From Hemicordylus capensis (taxonomy: Eukaryota; Chordata; Lepidosauria; Squamata; Cordylidae): a stretch of DNA of 64,000 nucleotides. The stretch spans positions 9,760,501 through 9,824,500 of the forward strand of contig NC_069662.1 in NCBI RefSeq assembly GCF_027244095.1, written 5' to 3'. The notes under the pieces were generated by a model. The model was given only the letters and a program-made list of their open reading frames with translations. It made no database searches and was not told the DNA's origin. Position 1 is the stretch's first letter; every line of letters starts with the position of its first letter. Positions 46,560 to 57,425 of the stretch are shown in pieces. The position numbers and the translations under genes are program-made.

Positions 46560-49500
46560 TTTTTATACTGCCCTTCCAAGCTGGCTCAGGGCGGTTTACA
46601 ATTAAAAAACGTTTATTCAGCCTGAATAACGAGTTAGGCTCTTAGTGGGCATCTTTCTCTTTTTGAAAGGTTTATTTGCCATGGAGAGTAAGAAACTTCA
46701 GGCTAGGACCAAGCTGTTTGGACAGTAAGTGATAATGCGTGGAGCAAGTGCAGAAACGGATTCTCCGTTTGAGATATTACCGTCTTGGAATCAGGCTGAA
46801 AAAGTTTCCTGCATGTGAATTTCCAGTTGCCCCATGCCCATGTACGCTATTCAGAATGTACTAAGAGGCCAATAAGAAAATGTGTTGACCCCTTTACTGA
46901 TACACAAGTTAGTAAGTTGTAACTGAATGGTGACAATGTGTCAAGGAAGCAATCTTGACAGCTTGGAGTAGAGAGAGCTGATAAGAAGTATGGTGATGAA
47001 GAATGGGAGGGAACCACTTGCTTTGATCATACCTCATTTAGTATGTTCTGTTTGAGCCCTTAATTCCCAGTAGCCATGAGAAGCATCATGGACTGGATCC
47101 TGGCACGCACACTTCTTTGTATGCAAATACTGCTCTGTTGAAAAATCTCTGTTTGAAACCCAGTGCGGCTATTCACACGTGCATGCAAAACCGGGCTAAG
47201 GGAGCTCAGCCCAGTTTTGCATGCACATGTGAACTGCCAGGATCATGCCTAATCCTGCCAGCACCATGGCGGCAAATCTGCCTAGAAGGGAGCCACCCTT
47301 CTAAACGGGGCTAGGAGAGTGAGTGCTCTCCCAATCCCATTTATTTGATTGGGTGTCAGCCATGGCTGCTTACAACCATGGCTGGCAGACTCAGGGAGGG
47401 GAGGGGAGGGGAGATCTCCATAATGTACTGCACATTCATGCAGTGCATTATTGGAGCTCTGGGGGTGGGGAGCACATTCTGGCATCCTGACCCTTGGAGC
47501 TACTGGCAGGAGCCCGTGCTTGTCTGGGCGGGTGATCTGCCTGCCCAAGGAAGGACAACTGGCTGCTCATGTGCAGGGAAGTAAGCGTATTTGGGCTTCC
47601 TCCCCAGTGGACCTGGTAGCCCTTTTCTTACTGGTTGTGAGAAAGGGCTCAGTAAGTGTCTGAAATCAGCATTCCTAGTTGGATATTTTAACCATTCTTC
47701 CCAAGAAAAACTTATTTCTAGAGCAACTCACCTTCGTGTTTTATGCATCATGATATATACATTTACCTCCTCAACTACTCTGCTGCTCCAAATATTTCAC
47801 ATCTATTTCTTTTTCCCAGCCATACCTCTCTGTACTTATGAATCATTCAAACCTTGAGAAGTAAAAGTGAATTTTGGGGGAGATTAGCCAAAATCTCAAT
47901 GTTCGCCATGCAGAACGCTTACCTGTGGAAACTTGTAAAGACCCAAGATGTCAGACATGAGCGAGGAAGTAACAGAATCAAGTCCCCCAATGACTCCAAT
48001 TAGATTTTTCTGGATGCCACATCTGTAATTGGGGACAAATCTCTGTGATTTGAAAAGCAGGTCCAGAGTGGTGCGGTAGGTCATCCTTTCATTGGAGTAG
48101 CTGTCGTAGATGTGGAACCCAAGAGTGATGTTGGGCAAGATCTCTGGATTCTCATTGATCTCTTCAACTGCAAAGGCCAAGGCCAGGATGTGTTGGTAGA
48201 ACTTTGTAATCACGCTAAATATGAAGTAACTGACTGTGTTAGGGGAGAACATTACAATGCCTGAAATAATTGCACAACATAAGTCCAGCCCCCTCCAGGC
48301 ATTGTGTAACATGTACCATATGGTTACAATGCAAAGAGGGGAATTGAATGCAAAGAGCTGGCCATTCCTGTATTGAAAGAGCTACACTGGCTGCCGATAT
48401 GTTTCTGGGCAAAATACAAAGTGCTGGTTATAACCTATAAAGCTCTAAATGGCTTGGGCCCTGGGTATTTAAGAGAATGTCTTCTTTGTTATGAACCCCA
48501 CTGCCCATTGAGATCATCAGGAGAGGTCCGTCTGCAGTTGTCATCAGCTCGTCTGGTGGCCACTCAGGGATGGGCCTTCTCCGCTGCTGACCTGAAGCTT
48601 TGGAATGTGCTCCCTACTGAAATAAGAGCCTCCCCATCTCTGACAACTTTTAAAAAGTCTTTAAAGATGCATCTGTTCACCCAGGCTTTTAATTAAATAT
48701 TGTTTTTATTGTATTAACATTGTTTTAAAAATATTTTAAAATTTTAAATTGTTGTAATGTGTCAATCTTTTCTGTTATCATTTATTTCGTTTTAATAAAT
48801 GTTTTAACTTTCCTGTCATTTATTCTGTTTTAATGAATGTATTAACCTGCCTGTTGTAAACCACCCAGAGATGTGAGTTTGGGCGGTATATTATTATAAT
48901 TATTTTTACATTTATATCCTGCTGTTCCTCCAAAGAGCCCAGAGCAGTGTACTACATACTTGTGTTTCTCTTTCACAACAACCCTGTGAAGTAGGTTAGG
49001 CTGAGAGCGAAGTGACTGGCCCAGAGTCACCCAGCTAGTTTCATGGCTGAATGGGGATTTGAACTCGGGTCTCCCCGGTCCTAGTCCAGCACTCTAACCA
49101 CTACACCATGCTGGCTGGTATAGAAATATGTTAAATAAAATAAATAAAAATAATAATTTTAAAAAATTCCCACCCTTGCTCCATCATGCTCCTTAACCAT
49201 GCCTTCGTTCTCTCCATGCATACAGTGTTTTCATGCAAAGACAAAAACTGTTCTCAGAGAGAAATCCTCCCCATGACTGTGATTGCTAAATATCCAGCAT
49301 ACCTGATCCCCAGGGAAGATGTCTCCCCAGGTAAATTGTTTGGCTCTGAAGAGGAGGCTTTCCTACTCTAAGAGATTCAGCCACTCGGCCATAAGGTGAG
49401 GCCACAATCCAGCAAAGTTAAGTCCCATTGGAAACAAGAGAAAGCTGACCTGGTCATATTTTGTTGATAATAGTGCCCCAAAACATTGATTCACAAAAGA

Positions 49501-51163
49501 GAATTCTGACCTGAGGAACAGCTCTGACTCCAGTCTAGGTCATAATTTATATCAATCTTCACAATTTATAAGTAATGTACGTTGGCTAAGGCATGGGCCT
49601 AATGGCGCAGCAGGGAAATGACTTGACTAGCAAGTCAGAGGTTGCTGGTTTGAATCCCTGGCGGTTATATTTCCCAGAGTATTGTAAACACCTATATCGG
49701 GCAGCAGGGATATAGGAAGATGCTGAAAGGCATAATCTCATACTGTGCAGGAGATGGCAATGGTAATCCCCTCCTGAGGACAAACACAGGGCTCTGTGGT
49801 CGCCAGGAGTCAACACCGACTCGACAGCACACTCTACCATGTTGGCTAAGTGCTAAGCCAATTATGCCAAAATGGTAAACTTAAAAAACCCAATTCAGGC
49901 CCAAAACATACATGATGCCAGATTAGGTTCTCACCACTTTTCTAATATGAACAGGAGCCACTGAGGGAGGGATGAAGTAGGATTAAAACCCTTTAGTTCT
50001 TTTTCTTCAAAGATGTTAGATACCCATGTATTTAAAACCTGGAGATGTGTGTTGCAGTATATGGATCTGACAGATATGGAGATGTGCAAATTCAGTGCCT
50101 CCCCCTGCTTTTAAGAGAAATCTTCCCCAACAGCTCACTGAACGATTCATGATGAAGTTCCTATAAACTGAGTAGAGAAATACTGAAAGCAGCCTACTGA
50201 GCCAGAATTCAGGCCCTCTGAAAGCAGCCTCTCTTAAAAAGCTGCCTCTTAACTTTAGCCTCTCTGAAAGCAGCCTAAGCCACTTTCAGAGGAGAAGAGA
50301 GCTGGTCTTGTGGTAGCAAGCATGACTTGTCCCCTTAGCTAAGCAGGGTCCGCCCTACTTGCATATCAATGGTAGACTTGATGTGTGAGCACTGGAAGAT
50401 ATTCCCCTTAGGGGATGGAGCCACTCTGGGAAGAGCAGAAGGTTTCAGGTTCCCTCCCTGGCAGCATCTCCAAGATAGGGCAAGTATTTTTTTTTAAAAA
50501 AAATAGGACAAGATTTTTTTATTGAACCAACAAACTACCAAAACATACAGTACATTGGGCTGAGAGAGATTTCTGCCTGCAACTTTGGAGGAGCCGCTGC
50601 CAGTCTGTGTAGACAATACTGAGCTAGAAGGACCTATGGTCTGACTCAGTCTATGGCAGCTTCCTATCTTCCTAAGCCAAAAGAATCTCCATGTGTGTGT
50701 CTGAGTCTGTGAGCAATTAACTGTGTGTGAGCACATATTCACTCATTTTTGAATATGTGAGCACATATTCACTCATTTTAAAAAGAAATCACACCCCTTT
50801 TCTTCAAATCAAATCAGTTTTGATTTGAAGAATTTATTTTAAAACCTATTTTGCAAATCAGTTTGCAGTCATCTAGATATCAAGATGAGTCTGTGAGGAA
50901 AGAGGGTTGAGGTTGAGGATCATTCCTTACAGTTGCAATTTCTCAAACCATTCTGGAGAATGGCGCCGTTTGAAGGAAGGTTTTGGTGAAATGTAATGGA
51001 TATGAGAAGCAATCCCACCGATGAGAATTTCTCCTGGCTGATACCACTCTTGTGGAATAAGCATAGGGTCATCTCCGTTGCATTTGCTAGCATCTGCTTC
51101 ACACACCAGATGAGGGAGCTGCAGTATCAGTGGTAGTAACAGCAAAAGCAAGGACTCCACCAT
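40973..51163 (-). CDS. Vomeronasal type-2 receptor gene B (six coding exons)
   Basis: A complete-looking V2R, a class C GPCR of vomeronasal neurons. Coding exons: 50931-51163, 47923-48214, 43963-44856, 43401-43628, 42785-42911, 40973-41871. All splice sites are GT-AG and phases agree (2, 0, 0, 0, 1), for 2673 bp or 890 residues with no break seen. Order: signal peptide ([18 protein letters not shown]), [16 protein letters not shown] block, Venus-flytrap domain to about residue 520, Cys-rich linker (about 550-595) and seven helices (about 605-880). I start at the only ATG ahead of the signal peptide. Gene B has the same exon sizes as gene A except exons 1, 3 and 6, which differ by a few codons, so the two are tandem duplicates in the same direction. 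Introns carry hAT, foldback, L2, MIR-core, Sauria and 5S-like inserts. No clear AATAAA follows the stop; a GATAAA variant lies about 40 bases on. Confidence 0.94.
42026..42297. mobile_element. Short hAT element in intron 5 of V2R gene B
   Basis: Ends TAGAGATGTGCATGAAC and ...TTTTGAACATCCCTA are imperfect inverted repeats. Flanks CTTTTAAC (42018-42025) and CTTTTAAG (42298-42305) agree at 7 of 8 bases. The inside is full of GAACCGGTTCATGG-like motifs and has no transposase. It belongs to the same family as the 53.1-kb element. Confidence 0.78.
42785..42911 (-). CDS. V2R gene B exon 5: cysteine-rich linker
   Basis: 127 bp, [20 protein letters not shown] through [16 protein letters not shown]. 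Acceptor GGATAG, donor GTAAGA. All family cysteines are kept. Confidence 0.95.
43401..43628 (-). CDS. V2R gene B exon 4
   Basis: 228 bp, [20 protein letters not shown] to IQWHSDLTQ, phase 0 at both ends. Acceptor CACCTAG, donor GTGGGC. Confidence 0.95.
43963..44856 (-). CDS. V2R gene B exon 3: main ligand-binding lobe
   Basis: 894 bp, 298 codons, from [20 protein letters not shown] to the exon end [35 protein letters not shown] and [18 protein letters not shown] mark the family. Four codons longer than in gene A. Confidence 0.96.
45340..45970. mobile_element. Large foldback element in intron 2 of V2R gene B
   Basis: Left arm AATCACTCAAATCAATTCAA ... GGGCCTCAGAATGGTGCTTT and the right arm GTGTTCAAATCACTCAAATG preceded by CACTATTTTGAGGTCCATTT are inverted, diverged copies over about 90 bp. 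The centre repeats GGTCTACC and its complement GGTAGACC many times, giving local palindromes. No coding capacity and no readable target duplication. Confidence 0.6.
46020..46165 (-). repeat. MIR-core SINE fragment
   Basis: AGAGTCACCCAGTGAGTTTC and the reversed tRNA-like head, as in the copy at 48.9-49.1 kb but more diverged. Confidence 0.55.
46166..47922. other. Rest of intron 2 of V2R gene B
   Basis: (TTTA)n and GGGCGGTTTACAATT at about 46530-46605 mark a reversed LINE/SINE 3' tail. At about 47170-47560 a GC-rich piece has CGTGCATGCAAAACCGGGCT facing AGCCCAGTTTTGCATGCAC, arms of a foldback repeat. The rest is not recognised. Confidence 0.5.
47923..48214 (-). CDS. V2R gene B exon 2
   Basis: 292 bp, with acceptor CATATTTAG before CGTGATTACA and continuing [20 protein letters not shown] to LGLYKFPQ. 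The open frame runs further upstream, but only this acceptor keeps phase with exon 1. Donor GTAAGC. Confidence 0.94.
48366..48885 (+). repeat. L2-type LINE 3' part, best-preserved copy
   Basis: Encodes [20 protein letters not shown], then [20 protein letters not shown] and [20 protein letters not shown], the C-terminus of an L2-type reverse transcriptase, still open for about 100 codons. It ends with CCACCCAGAGATGTGAGTTT. It serves as the reference for the shorter copies. Confidence 0.9.
48893..49118 (-). repeat. MIR-core SINE, near full length
   Basis: Reverse orientation: plus strand TGTTCCTCCAAAGAGCCCAG, CAACCCTGTGAAGTAGGTTA, CCCAGAGTCACCCAGCTAG, then the tRNA-like B box GGGATTTGAACTCGGGTC. 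Confidence 0.82.
49595..49841 (+). repeat. Sauria-type SINE
   Basis: A tRNA-like head (GGGCCTAATGGCGCAGC, B box GGTTTGAATCCC), a body ATCTCATACTGTGCAGGAGA, and a 3' end CGCCAGGAGTCAACACCGAC with ACTCTACC. Sauria SINEs are known to share their 3' end with BovB LINEs and to end in ACCTTT-like repeats; the end here fits that. Confidence 0.8.
50290..50680 (+). repeat. 5S-rRNA-like SINE, copy 4, with an insertion
   Basis: Forward orientation: TTAGCTAAGCAGGGTCCGCC, a CACTGGAAGATATTCCCCTT block, GCCACTCTGGGAAGAGCAGA, then an AT-rich insertion of about 70 bp (about 50478-50558), and the 3' half TGCCAGTCTGTGTAGACAAT with GACTCAGTCTATGGCAGCT. It lies in intron 1 of V2R gene B. Confidence 0.83.
50931..51163 (-). 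CDS. V2R gene B exon 1: signal peptide
   Basis: 233 coding bp. [20 protein letters not shown] is the signal peptide, followed by [20 protein letters not shown]. It ends EKLQ plus two bases with donor GTAAGG, phase 2. Confidence 0.94.
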
Positions 51164-51740
51164 GCTGATGGAAAAGCGTCACTGTAGAGGTGAACCTTCA
51201 TGCATCACTTTACAGCACCATAACTAGCATTAGTCTAATTCAAAAAAGCTGGCGTAGGTAGCAGTTGATTCTGCCAAAGCACATGCTAAAAGGACAAGTA
51301 TCCCCTTTTCAACAGTGGAAAAATATCTACAGTCTTAACCCTGTTAGAAACGTTAGCCTTGAACCAACATGAAGCCTGACTTCTACCAGGAAAGGGGGAA
51401 ATGGCTCAAATTCAGATAAATCCTGCCTGCCTCTCATTCCTAATCTTAGCTGTAAATTGTGGACAGGTAATTTTATAACTGTTCCAGACTTGCATGTAGT
51501 TTCCTCCCCTCATGCCTTCTTGAAAGCCACTGGAGCTTTGGCCCGGTGAACCAATTGCTGCAATTCTGATAATTACAGGGGAGAGCATTTCTTTCAGTGG
51601 TGTTTTTTTTTAAAAAAGCCTCTCTATTTTATCATGGATAGAAGAACTGGTGAAGTAAATATGTTTATCTGATCTCGCCGTTACTTGCTGCTGCTGAATA
51701 ATGGGGGTGGAAGTGGGTGCAATGTTCAGAATGATCCAAT
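51164..51740 (-). promoter_or_regulatory. 5' flank of V2R gene B, conserved with gene A
   Basis: Homologous to 32408-32945 (see gene A). The minus-strand TATAAA box is at 51472-51477, about 310 bp from the ATG. Similarity ends near ATGTTCAGAATGATCC at about 51725-51740. Confidence 0.65.
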
Positions 51741-52029
51741 GCAGTCCCTTTCTGAATGTTCTTCACTCTTGAAAATGAACTTGAAGGGGTTTCTGTGTGA
51801 TAACATCATGGCTAACCTATCTTTAAAAAGGGCAACAGTGACTAAAATACCCTGATGGGAGTACTCTGGTGGGAGAAGCTGGGTCCTGACTGGACCACTA
51901 GCCTCCCCCAACCAGGTCTTTGTGACGGTCAGCTCCACCTTCCACAATTAAGCCGTGGATGATTTTCTGTTTTATGTTGATGATTTCTGTTTTTTTAATT
52001 TATTTATCCTGGTGGCCCTTGGTCTATTG
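51741..52029. other. Gene-free stretch
   Basis: Nothing recognised. Confidence 0.4.
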
Positions 52030-52530
52030 GGATGTGGATTGATATGATTGGACATGTGACACATGTGCCCAAACTAAGACACCCCGGCAAAGGCCTCAAC
52101 GTTTGCTCCAACCATTACCAACCCCCCAGAGACAATGGATTTTATTGTGGCTCTCCCTCTTTCACAAGGGAATACAGTAATCATAGTCATCATGGATATC
52201 TTGACTAAGATGGCACAATTCATACTTGCAGGAAGTCTACTGAGTGTCCCACAGACTGTTCATCTAGTTCTAGATCATGTGTTCTATCTTCATGGCCTGC
52301 CAGAAAAATTCTGTCTGATAGAGGCCCTCAATTTACCTCCATATTCTGGGAAACCTTTATGGACATTCTGGGCATAGAGGTACACCACTCCACAGCATAC
52401 CATCCACAAACCAATGGGCAAACAGAGTGGGTGAACCAAATCCTGGAAAAATATCTCTGGTGCTTCCTCAGAATGGACTAGACATTCTTAATCTCCCTGG
52501 CAGAATTTGCATATAACTGGTATATATGAC
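52030..52530 (+). mobile_element. Ty3/gypsy LTR retrotransposon fossil, integrase region
   Basis: A short piece of a Metaviridae pol gene: the integrase core is recognisable from the MDFIVALPLSQGNTVIIVI start and the later HPQTNGQTE-like text. No LTRs, gag or protease are seen. It is broken in at least two places besides the truncation, and looks old. Confidence 0.82.
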
Positions 52531-53125
52531 TAGTAATATTACTAGCAATAATTACTAGTAGTTATAAACTATTTTTAAATGCTACTCTGTTGTGAGGAGG
52601 ACTGAAAAGCTACTATTACAGCTCAACTTAAATACAGTAGCATATATTAAAATAGGGAGAGAACAGAGGCAAAAGGATGAGTACACGGTCACTACATTTA
52701 TATCCATCCATGAGAAGATAAAGTGCAAGATATTAACCAATAAGATTGGTGAATAAAATATATGACAGGATAACTATCTGAGAACGAAGCAGGCAAGTAA
52801 AACAGACAGTGGCTAAAATCAGTACAAGACTAATACATGGTTATGGACTGGAAGTCAGGGCTTGACGGATCTTATATGCTGCTGCAGAGAACTTGGAAGT
52901 GTTATTCGTGAAGGCCCAACCTCCATCCGAAATCAGCATTCTGGTATAAGCTTGATTAGGGCAGCCAGGGTATTTGAGGAGCAGTAGAAATATAAGCTTG
53001 TCATGACTGTCCTTATAAAAGGGGAAAGAGAGGAGTTCATGATCTATGGTTTCTACCTCCCCAGTGTCACAGGGGCAAAGTCTTTCCATGATTGGTAGCT
53101 TTATTTGCCTTCCAGCACTGCAGAG

Positions 53126-53817
53126 TAGGGATGTGCACAGAAATGGCTGACCTGGTTCAGTTCGACGCTGAACAGGCCTTGAACCCAACTGGGCCAGTTT
53201 GGTCTGGCACCCTGCCAAACGCCCACCAGTCTGGTCCGGTCCAGTGTGTGTGGGGGGGCATGTTTCCCGAGCTACATTTTGTTTTTAAAAAAATCTCCTT
53301 TTACTCCCCTCGGGGGAGTTCCTGAAGGCAGAAGGGTGGGGTCCGTGGAGGTTTCCCCTCCTCCCTCCGGCCTCCTTCATACCCCTCTCAGCTGGTTTGG
53401 CCGCTCTTTGGCCAGTTTTGGCCTTCACCTGGTGGCCTGGTGGCCATTATGAAAGTCTCTGCATAGGCACCTGGCCTCAATAACGGCCACTGAGCTGCTG
53501 GGTGAAGACCAAAAACTGGCCGAAGAGTGGCCGAACCGGCCGAGTGGGGTATAAAAAAGGCCAGAAGGGGAGGTAGAACATCCACTGATCCCCACCCCGC
53601 CACTTCCAGGAACTCCCCCAAGGGGAGTGAAAGGTAAAAATTTATTTTATTTTATTTTATTACAAAATGAAGCTCGCAACCCCCCCCCCCGAACATTTGG
53701 GGGTGTTCGTTCTGGGGTCGGACCAAACATGGAATGGTTTGGTTCAACCCCGAACGGTTGAACCGAACTGGTTCGACGTCAAACACATTCAACATCGAAC
53801 CTGTTTACACACCCCTA
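53126..53817. mobile_element. Non-autonomous hAT element with perfect 8-bp TSD (TAGGGATG family)
   Basis: Ends TAGGGATGTGCACAG and ...TTTACACACCCCTA are inverted repeats. CTGCAGAG stands at 53118-53125 and again at 53818-53825. The body is palindromic (GGTTCAGTTCGACG / GAACTGGTTCGACGTC) and 692 bp long without a transposase. Confidence 0.88.
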
Positions 53818-54015
53818 CTGCAGAGGGAAGGGCATGACAATGGGCAAGAGAGAAAGCCCTTCTGTGGCTTGGGATTTCCAGCTGTGTCAAGTACGTAGCG
53901 GGGCAGATGGTGAATCTAAGTCTTTCTGAGGACAGGAAGCCTGGTGCCCCACCAAGGTCAGCCTAGTGCTTGGTGTCCAAAATCTGTTTGATGGCCATTT
54001 TTGCCTTGTTACAGC

Positions 54016-55137
54016 CAGTGGCGTAACTAGGGAAAACGGCACCCAGGGCAAGCACTGAAATTGCGCCCACCCCCCCCGCCACCCCCCCAAAAGACATCTG
54101 ACTGACACACATGTTTCAGAAAACTTTTATTTTTAAAAATTTAAAAAATTACAAAAATTACCAATATCATACATGTGGTCAAGCTCCTATCTACCACTTC
54201 AGATTTATTTTTTAAAACTATCCAAATTGTGGGGCTATCATTAATTTGTTTGGATAGCTCAGGTTAAAATGCTGGAAAACAACAAATTTCAGTATGCTGG
54301 GGCTCATGAAATCCCCAAATATTATGCGGAGTTGTACATGGAAAAACTAAAAGAAGTGCCTGTCTAATTCTCTGCTATGCATTGTAGCATCACGATTACA
54401 TAAGTTTTTAAAATAAATGGAGAATTTGACTTTTCCCAGATACTCTGAAAATAATTAAATGATATGCAGAGTAAGCTGTGTCACTGCTTGGAATATAAAG
54501 AAAGACAGTAAAAATGAGAGAAAGAGCAAGAAACTCCCAGTGGGCCTTAATACTAAGGATTCCACATTGATTCAAAGACAAACTGACCATTAATAGCCAT
54601 ATTATTAAGACATCACATTTAACTCACTTATCACAAGAAGTAAAGTAAGAGCAAATGGATACAATCTTAGCTCATAAACTTCAGCTCAGTATTCACAAGC
54701 CCTTATTCTCTGTACATAGTGCCAATCTGAATATGTGTACAGTGACATATTATATTATATATATATTTTTTAAAAAATTACCTGTAGCCCCTTCGGGGGA
54801 CATCTTAAAGGCTGTGGGGGGTCTGCAAAGTTTTCCCTTCCTCCCACTGGCCTCTAGGGCCTCACAGGCACCATCTGAGCATGTGCGGTGGTCATTTTTA
54901 AAAATATATATATTTTAAAAATGGCCGCTAAAAACAAAATGGCCACTGTGCATGCTCAAATGGCCTCTGCGAGGAGTGGCATGCCCTAGGACCTCACAGA
55001 GGCCATTTGAGCATGCCCAGTGGCCATTTTGTTTTTGGTGGCCATTTTTAAAAAATTATTTAATTTTAAGAAATTGCGCCCCCTTCTAGTGGCGCCCGGG
55101 GCACGTGCCCCCCTGCCCCCCTATAGATATGCCCCTG
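54016..55137. mobile_element. Non-autonomous hAT element with perfect 8-bp TSD (CAGTGGCGTA family)
   Basis: Left end CAGTGGCGTAACTAGGG; the right end reversed reads CAGGGGCATATCTATAGG. GTTACAGC flanks both sides (54008-54015 and 55138-55145). 1122 bp, with internal AAAATGGCC repeats and no transposase. Confidence 0.9.
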
Positions 55138-55790
55138 GTTACAGCCCATAGCAAGTAGGAGGGGTAAGGAGAAGCCTGGTAGTGTCACTTTATTCCAGAC
55201 TGCTCGTTTCCAGGAGGATTGGAAATCGTCTTGTAGGGTCAGAGGGGCCAGGCCCTGAGGGCTGAGAGCTAGTTTGAGCCAGTGGTTGAGAACAGTCATC
55301 CATATCCTGGCCTCAACTTTTATCATACAAGATTCCAGGGGTAGGCTAGCACTGGAAGCACAGCAAGGCACTGGTACGGCCACTCTTAGGAATTTAGACT
55401 GGGCATATTCTAGTGAGGCAAAATTGGAGGAGGGGGGGTCCCAGGTGGGCACCATAGAGTAGTTGAGCCAGAGGCTTGGCCTCAGATAGTTTAAGCATTG
55501 CTGGTATGTAGTGGCTACCTCTAGTCTGTAAGAACTTCAGAATGGCAGTGGAACTTCTGTGTCAGTGAGGGCGATGTGATCACAATGGGCCTTTCCTGTG
55601 CCAGAGGCATGAAGGAACACCCCCAGGTATGTGAAGGAAGCAACCTGCTCAATTCTGTGGCTGTCAATATTCCAGTGGTAGATCTTGGGTCTTCTGGAGA
55701 AGGCCATGACCTTAGTTTTTTGGTAATTAATTTCAAGTTATTCACCCTTGTAGAACTGCGCTAGTGCCACCAACGCACTTCTGAAGCCAG

Positions 55791-56526
55791 TTTGGGCAGT
55801 CTTATGGCCACTGTGATAGGCAGGTCTGGAATGGGCCAAAGACTGCCCCAACTGGGTAATTGGGGTTGTAATGGAGGCTGGTGGGGAGAGGGGAGACTCT
55901 GGAGACCCCCCCCCATGGCAGTGGTAGCATCCCCTGGAGAGGGTAATTTAATTTTTTATTTTTTAAAAATATTTTAATTCTAAGCTTAGAATCCCCTGAA
56001 TAGGTCAGGGGAAGGGTGGGGAGGTTTGGTTTGATATCGAACCATCAAATTGAACTTGTTCACCCATCCCTAGCAGGTGAGAACTGTTTCATTGGCTAAT
56101 CCATTTCAGTCCCCTAAAGATCCCATCTCACCTCCTCACCTGTCCAAACCAAATGCTAGGCATGCAAGAGTGATACTTGAAATATTTGCTCTCTTTCAAG
56201 ACCTTTGACAGCTTCCTTAGATGATGTCAGCTGTATGGGACAATTGGAGTCACGTGTATAGCTGCAGAACACGTGGGCCAGTGTGTTTTAAAGATGAATG
56301 ACAGGTGTGGTTGAGATAAACAAATCCCAATGTAATTCTGAAAACTGGAATGACCCGTGAGGAAAGGGATTGGTACCGCCATGATAACATCTGTAAACAC
56401 ATGTGTATTCAGCGGGTTTGACATATAATCACAACGGAATTGGGCTATACAGAATAGCCTAAGTTCAAACTATGGACAAGACATTCATTTCATAGAGTTG
56501 GCCAATCACGTTTACTGTAGGGTATC
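55791..56526. other. Gene-free stretch with a hAT remnant
   Basis: TTGTTCACCCATCCCTA at about 56058-56074 resembles the right end of the TAGGGATG hAT family, with GAACCATCAAATTGAAC inside it. No left end found. Nothing else recognised. Confidence 0.4.
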
Positions 56527-57425
56527 TTACATTTTTCTGATTATCTTTTCTTTTTTGTTCAGATCAGGCCTCAGTAGAATAATGTAGCATTTGGGGGAAA
56601 AGATGCAACCCAATAACCCAGCACTGGAGGCCAGGATGGAGAAGATCTCCACAGCTACCATATGTTTCCCTCTTGTGCTGAGGTAGGTTGGAACAAAGGA
56701 TATCCAAACACTGCAAAAAACCAACATGCTGAAGGTGACGAACTTGGCTTCATTAAAGCTGTCTGGCAGTTTCCTGGCGAGAAAGGCCACCGTGAAGCTG
56801 ATGATGGCCAGGAGGCCCAAGTAGCCCAGGACACAGTAGAGCAGAGTGGTTGACCCCTCATTACATTCCACTATTATTTCTCCAGTTAGTGAAAGCATAT
56901 CCAAGTCAGGGAAAGGGGGAGAGGTACTCAACCAAACAGTGCAAATGCCTATTTGAACCAGAGAGCAGGAAAAGACAATGGAATATTGCAATTTTCCCCC
57001 AACCCATTTCTGGAAAATATTTCTTGGCTTTGATGCCTCAAAAACCATGACCACTGTGATGGTTTTGGCCAAAACAGAAGAAACAGCAATGGAGAAGATG
57101 ATGCCAAAAGCTGTTTGTCGGAAGAGACAGGTAACTTTGTTAGGCCGTCCAATGAAGAGCAATGAGCAGAGGAAGCAAAGGAGGAGTGAGATGAGGAGAA
57201 CGTAGGTGAGGCTCCGATTGTTGGCTTTGACGATGGGAGTGTTTTGGTGCTTAATGAAGATTCCAAATACCAGAGCTGTGACCAGAGAAAAGAAAAGAGT
57301 CATGAAAGCTAAGGTAATGCCCAAAGGTTCATCAAAGGTGAGGAAGTTGAGAATTTTAGGAATGCATTTGTGTTGGGCCTTGTTTGGGTACTGGTCTTTT
57401 GGGCAAGGGATGCAGGAATCCATGT
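56527..57425 (-). CDS. V2R gene C exon 6: seven-transmembrane domain
   Basis: 899 bp from TTTCAG to TAA, starting [20 protein letters not shown] and ending [11 protein letters not shown]. Seven hydrophobic segments are visible, with [20 protein letters not shown] and [20 protein letters not shown] intact. Closer in text to gene B than to A in the first helices. Confidence 0.96.

Larger units (their letters stand above)
52845..55790 (-). repeat. Non-LTR retrotransposon 3' part split by two hAT insertions
   Basis: Outside the two inserted elements, the minus strand carries one decayed ORF2 end: NNLKLITKKLRSWPSPEDPR-like RT text near 55.7 kb, WDPPSSNFASLEYAQSKFLR and ARIWMTVLNHWLKLAL at 55.1-55.45 kb, and the zinc-knuckle LCPCDTGEVETIDHELLSFP at 52.95-53.1 kb. 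The clade is not settled; the 12.7-kb piece is the same family. Confidence 0.7.

Noticed and set aside
47117-47857. Overlapping frames suggesting a gene in V2R gene B intron 2
   Set aside because: They lie in a foldback-type repeat and have no recognisable product.
48215-48312. Upstream extension of V2R gene B exon 2
   Set aside because: The frame stays open, but using an acceptor there breaks the phase with exon 1; the CATATTTAG acceptor matches the one in gene A.
49595-49670. tRNA gene-like head
   Set aside because: The acceptor stem does not close and the sequence continues into a Sauria-type SINE body. The same applies to the heads at 22570 and 13081.
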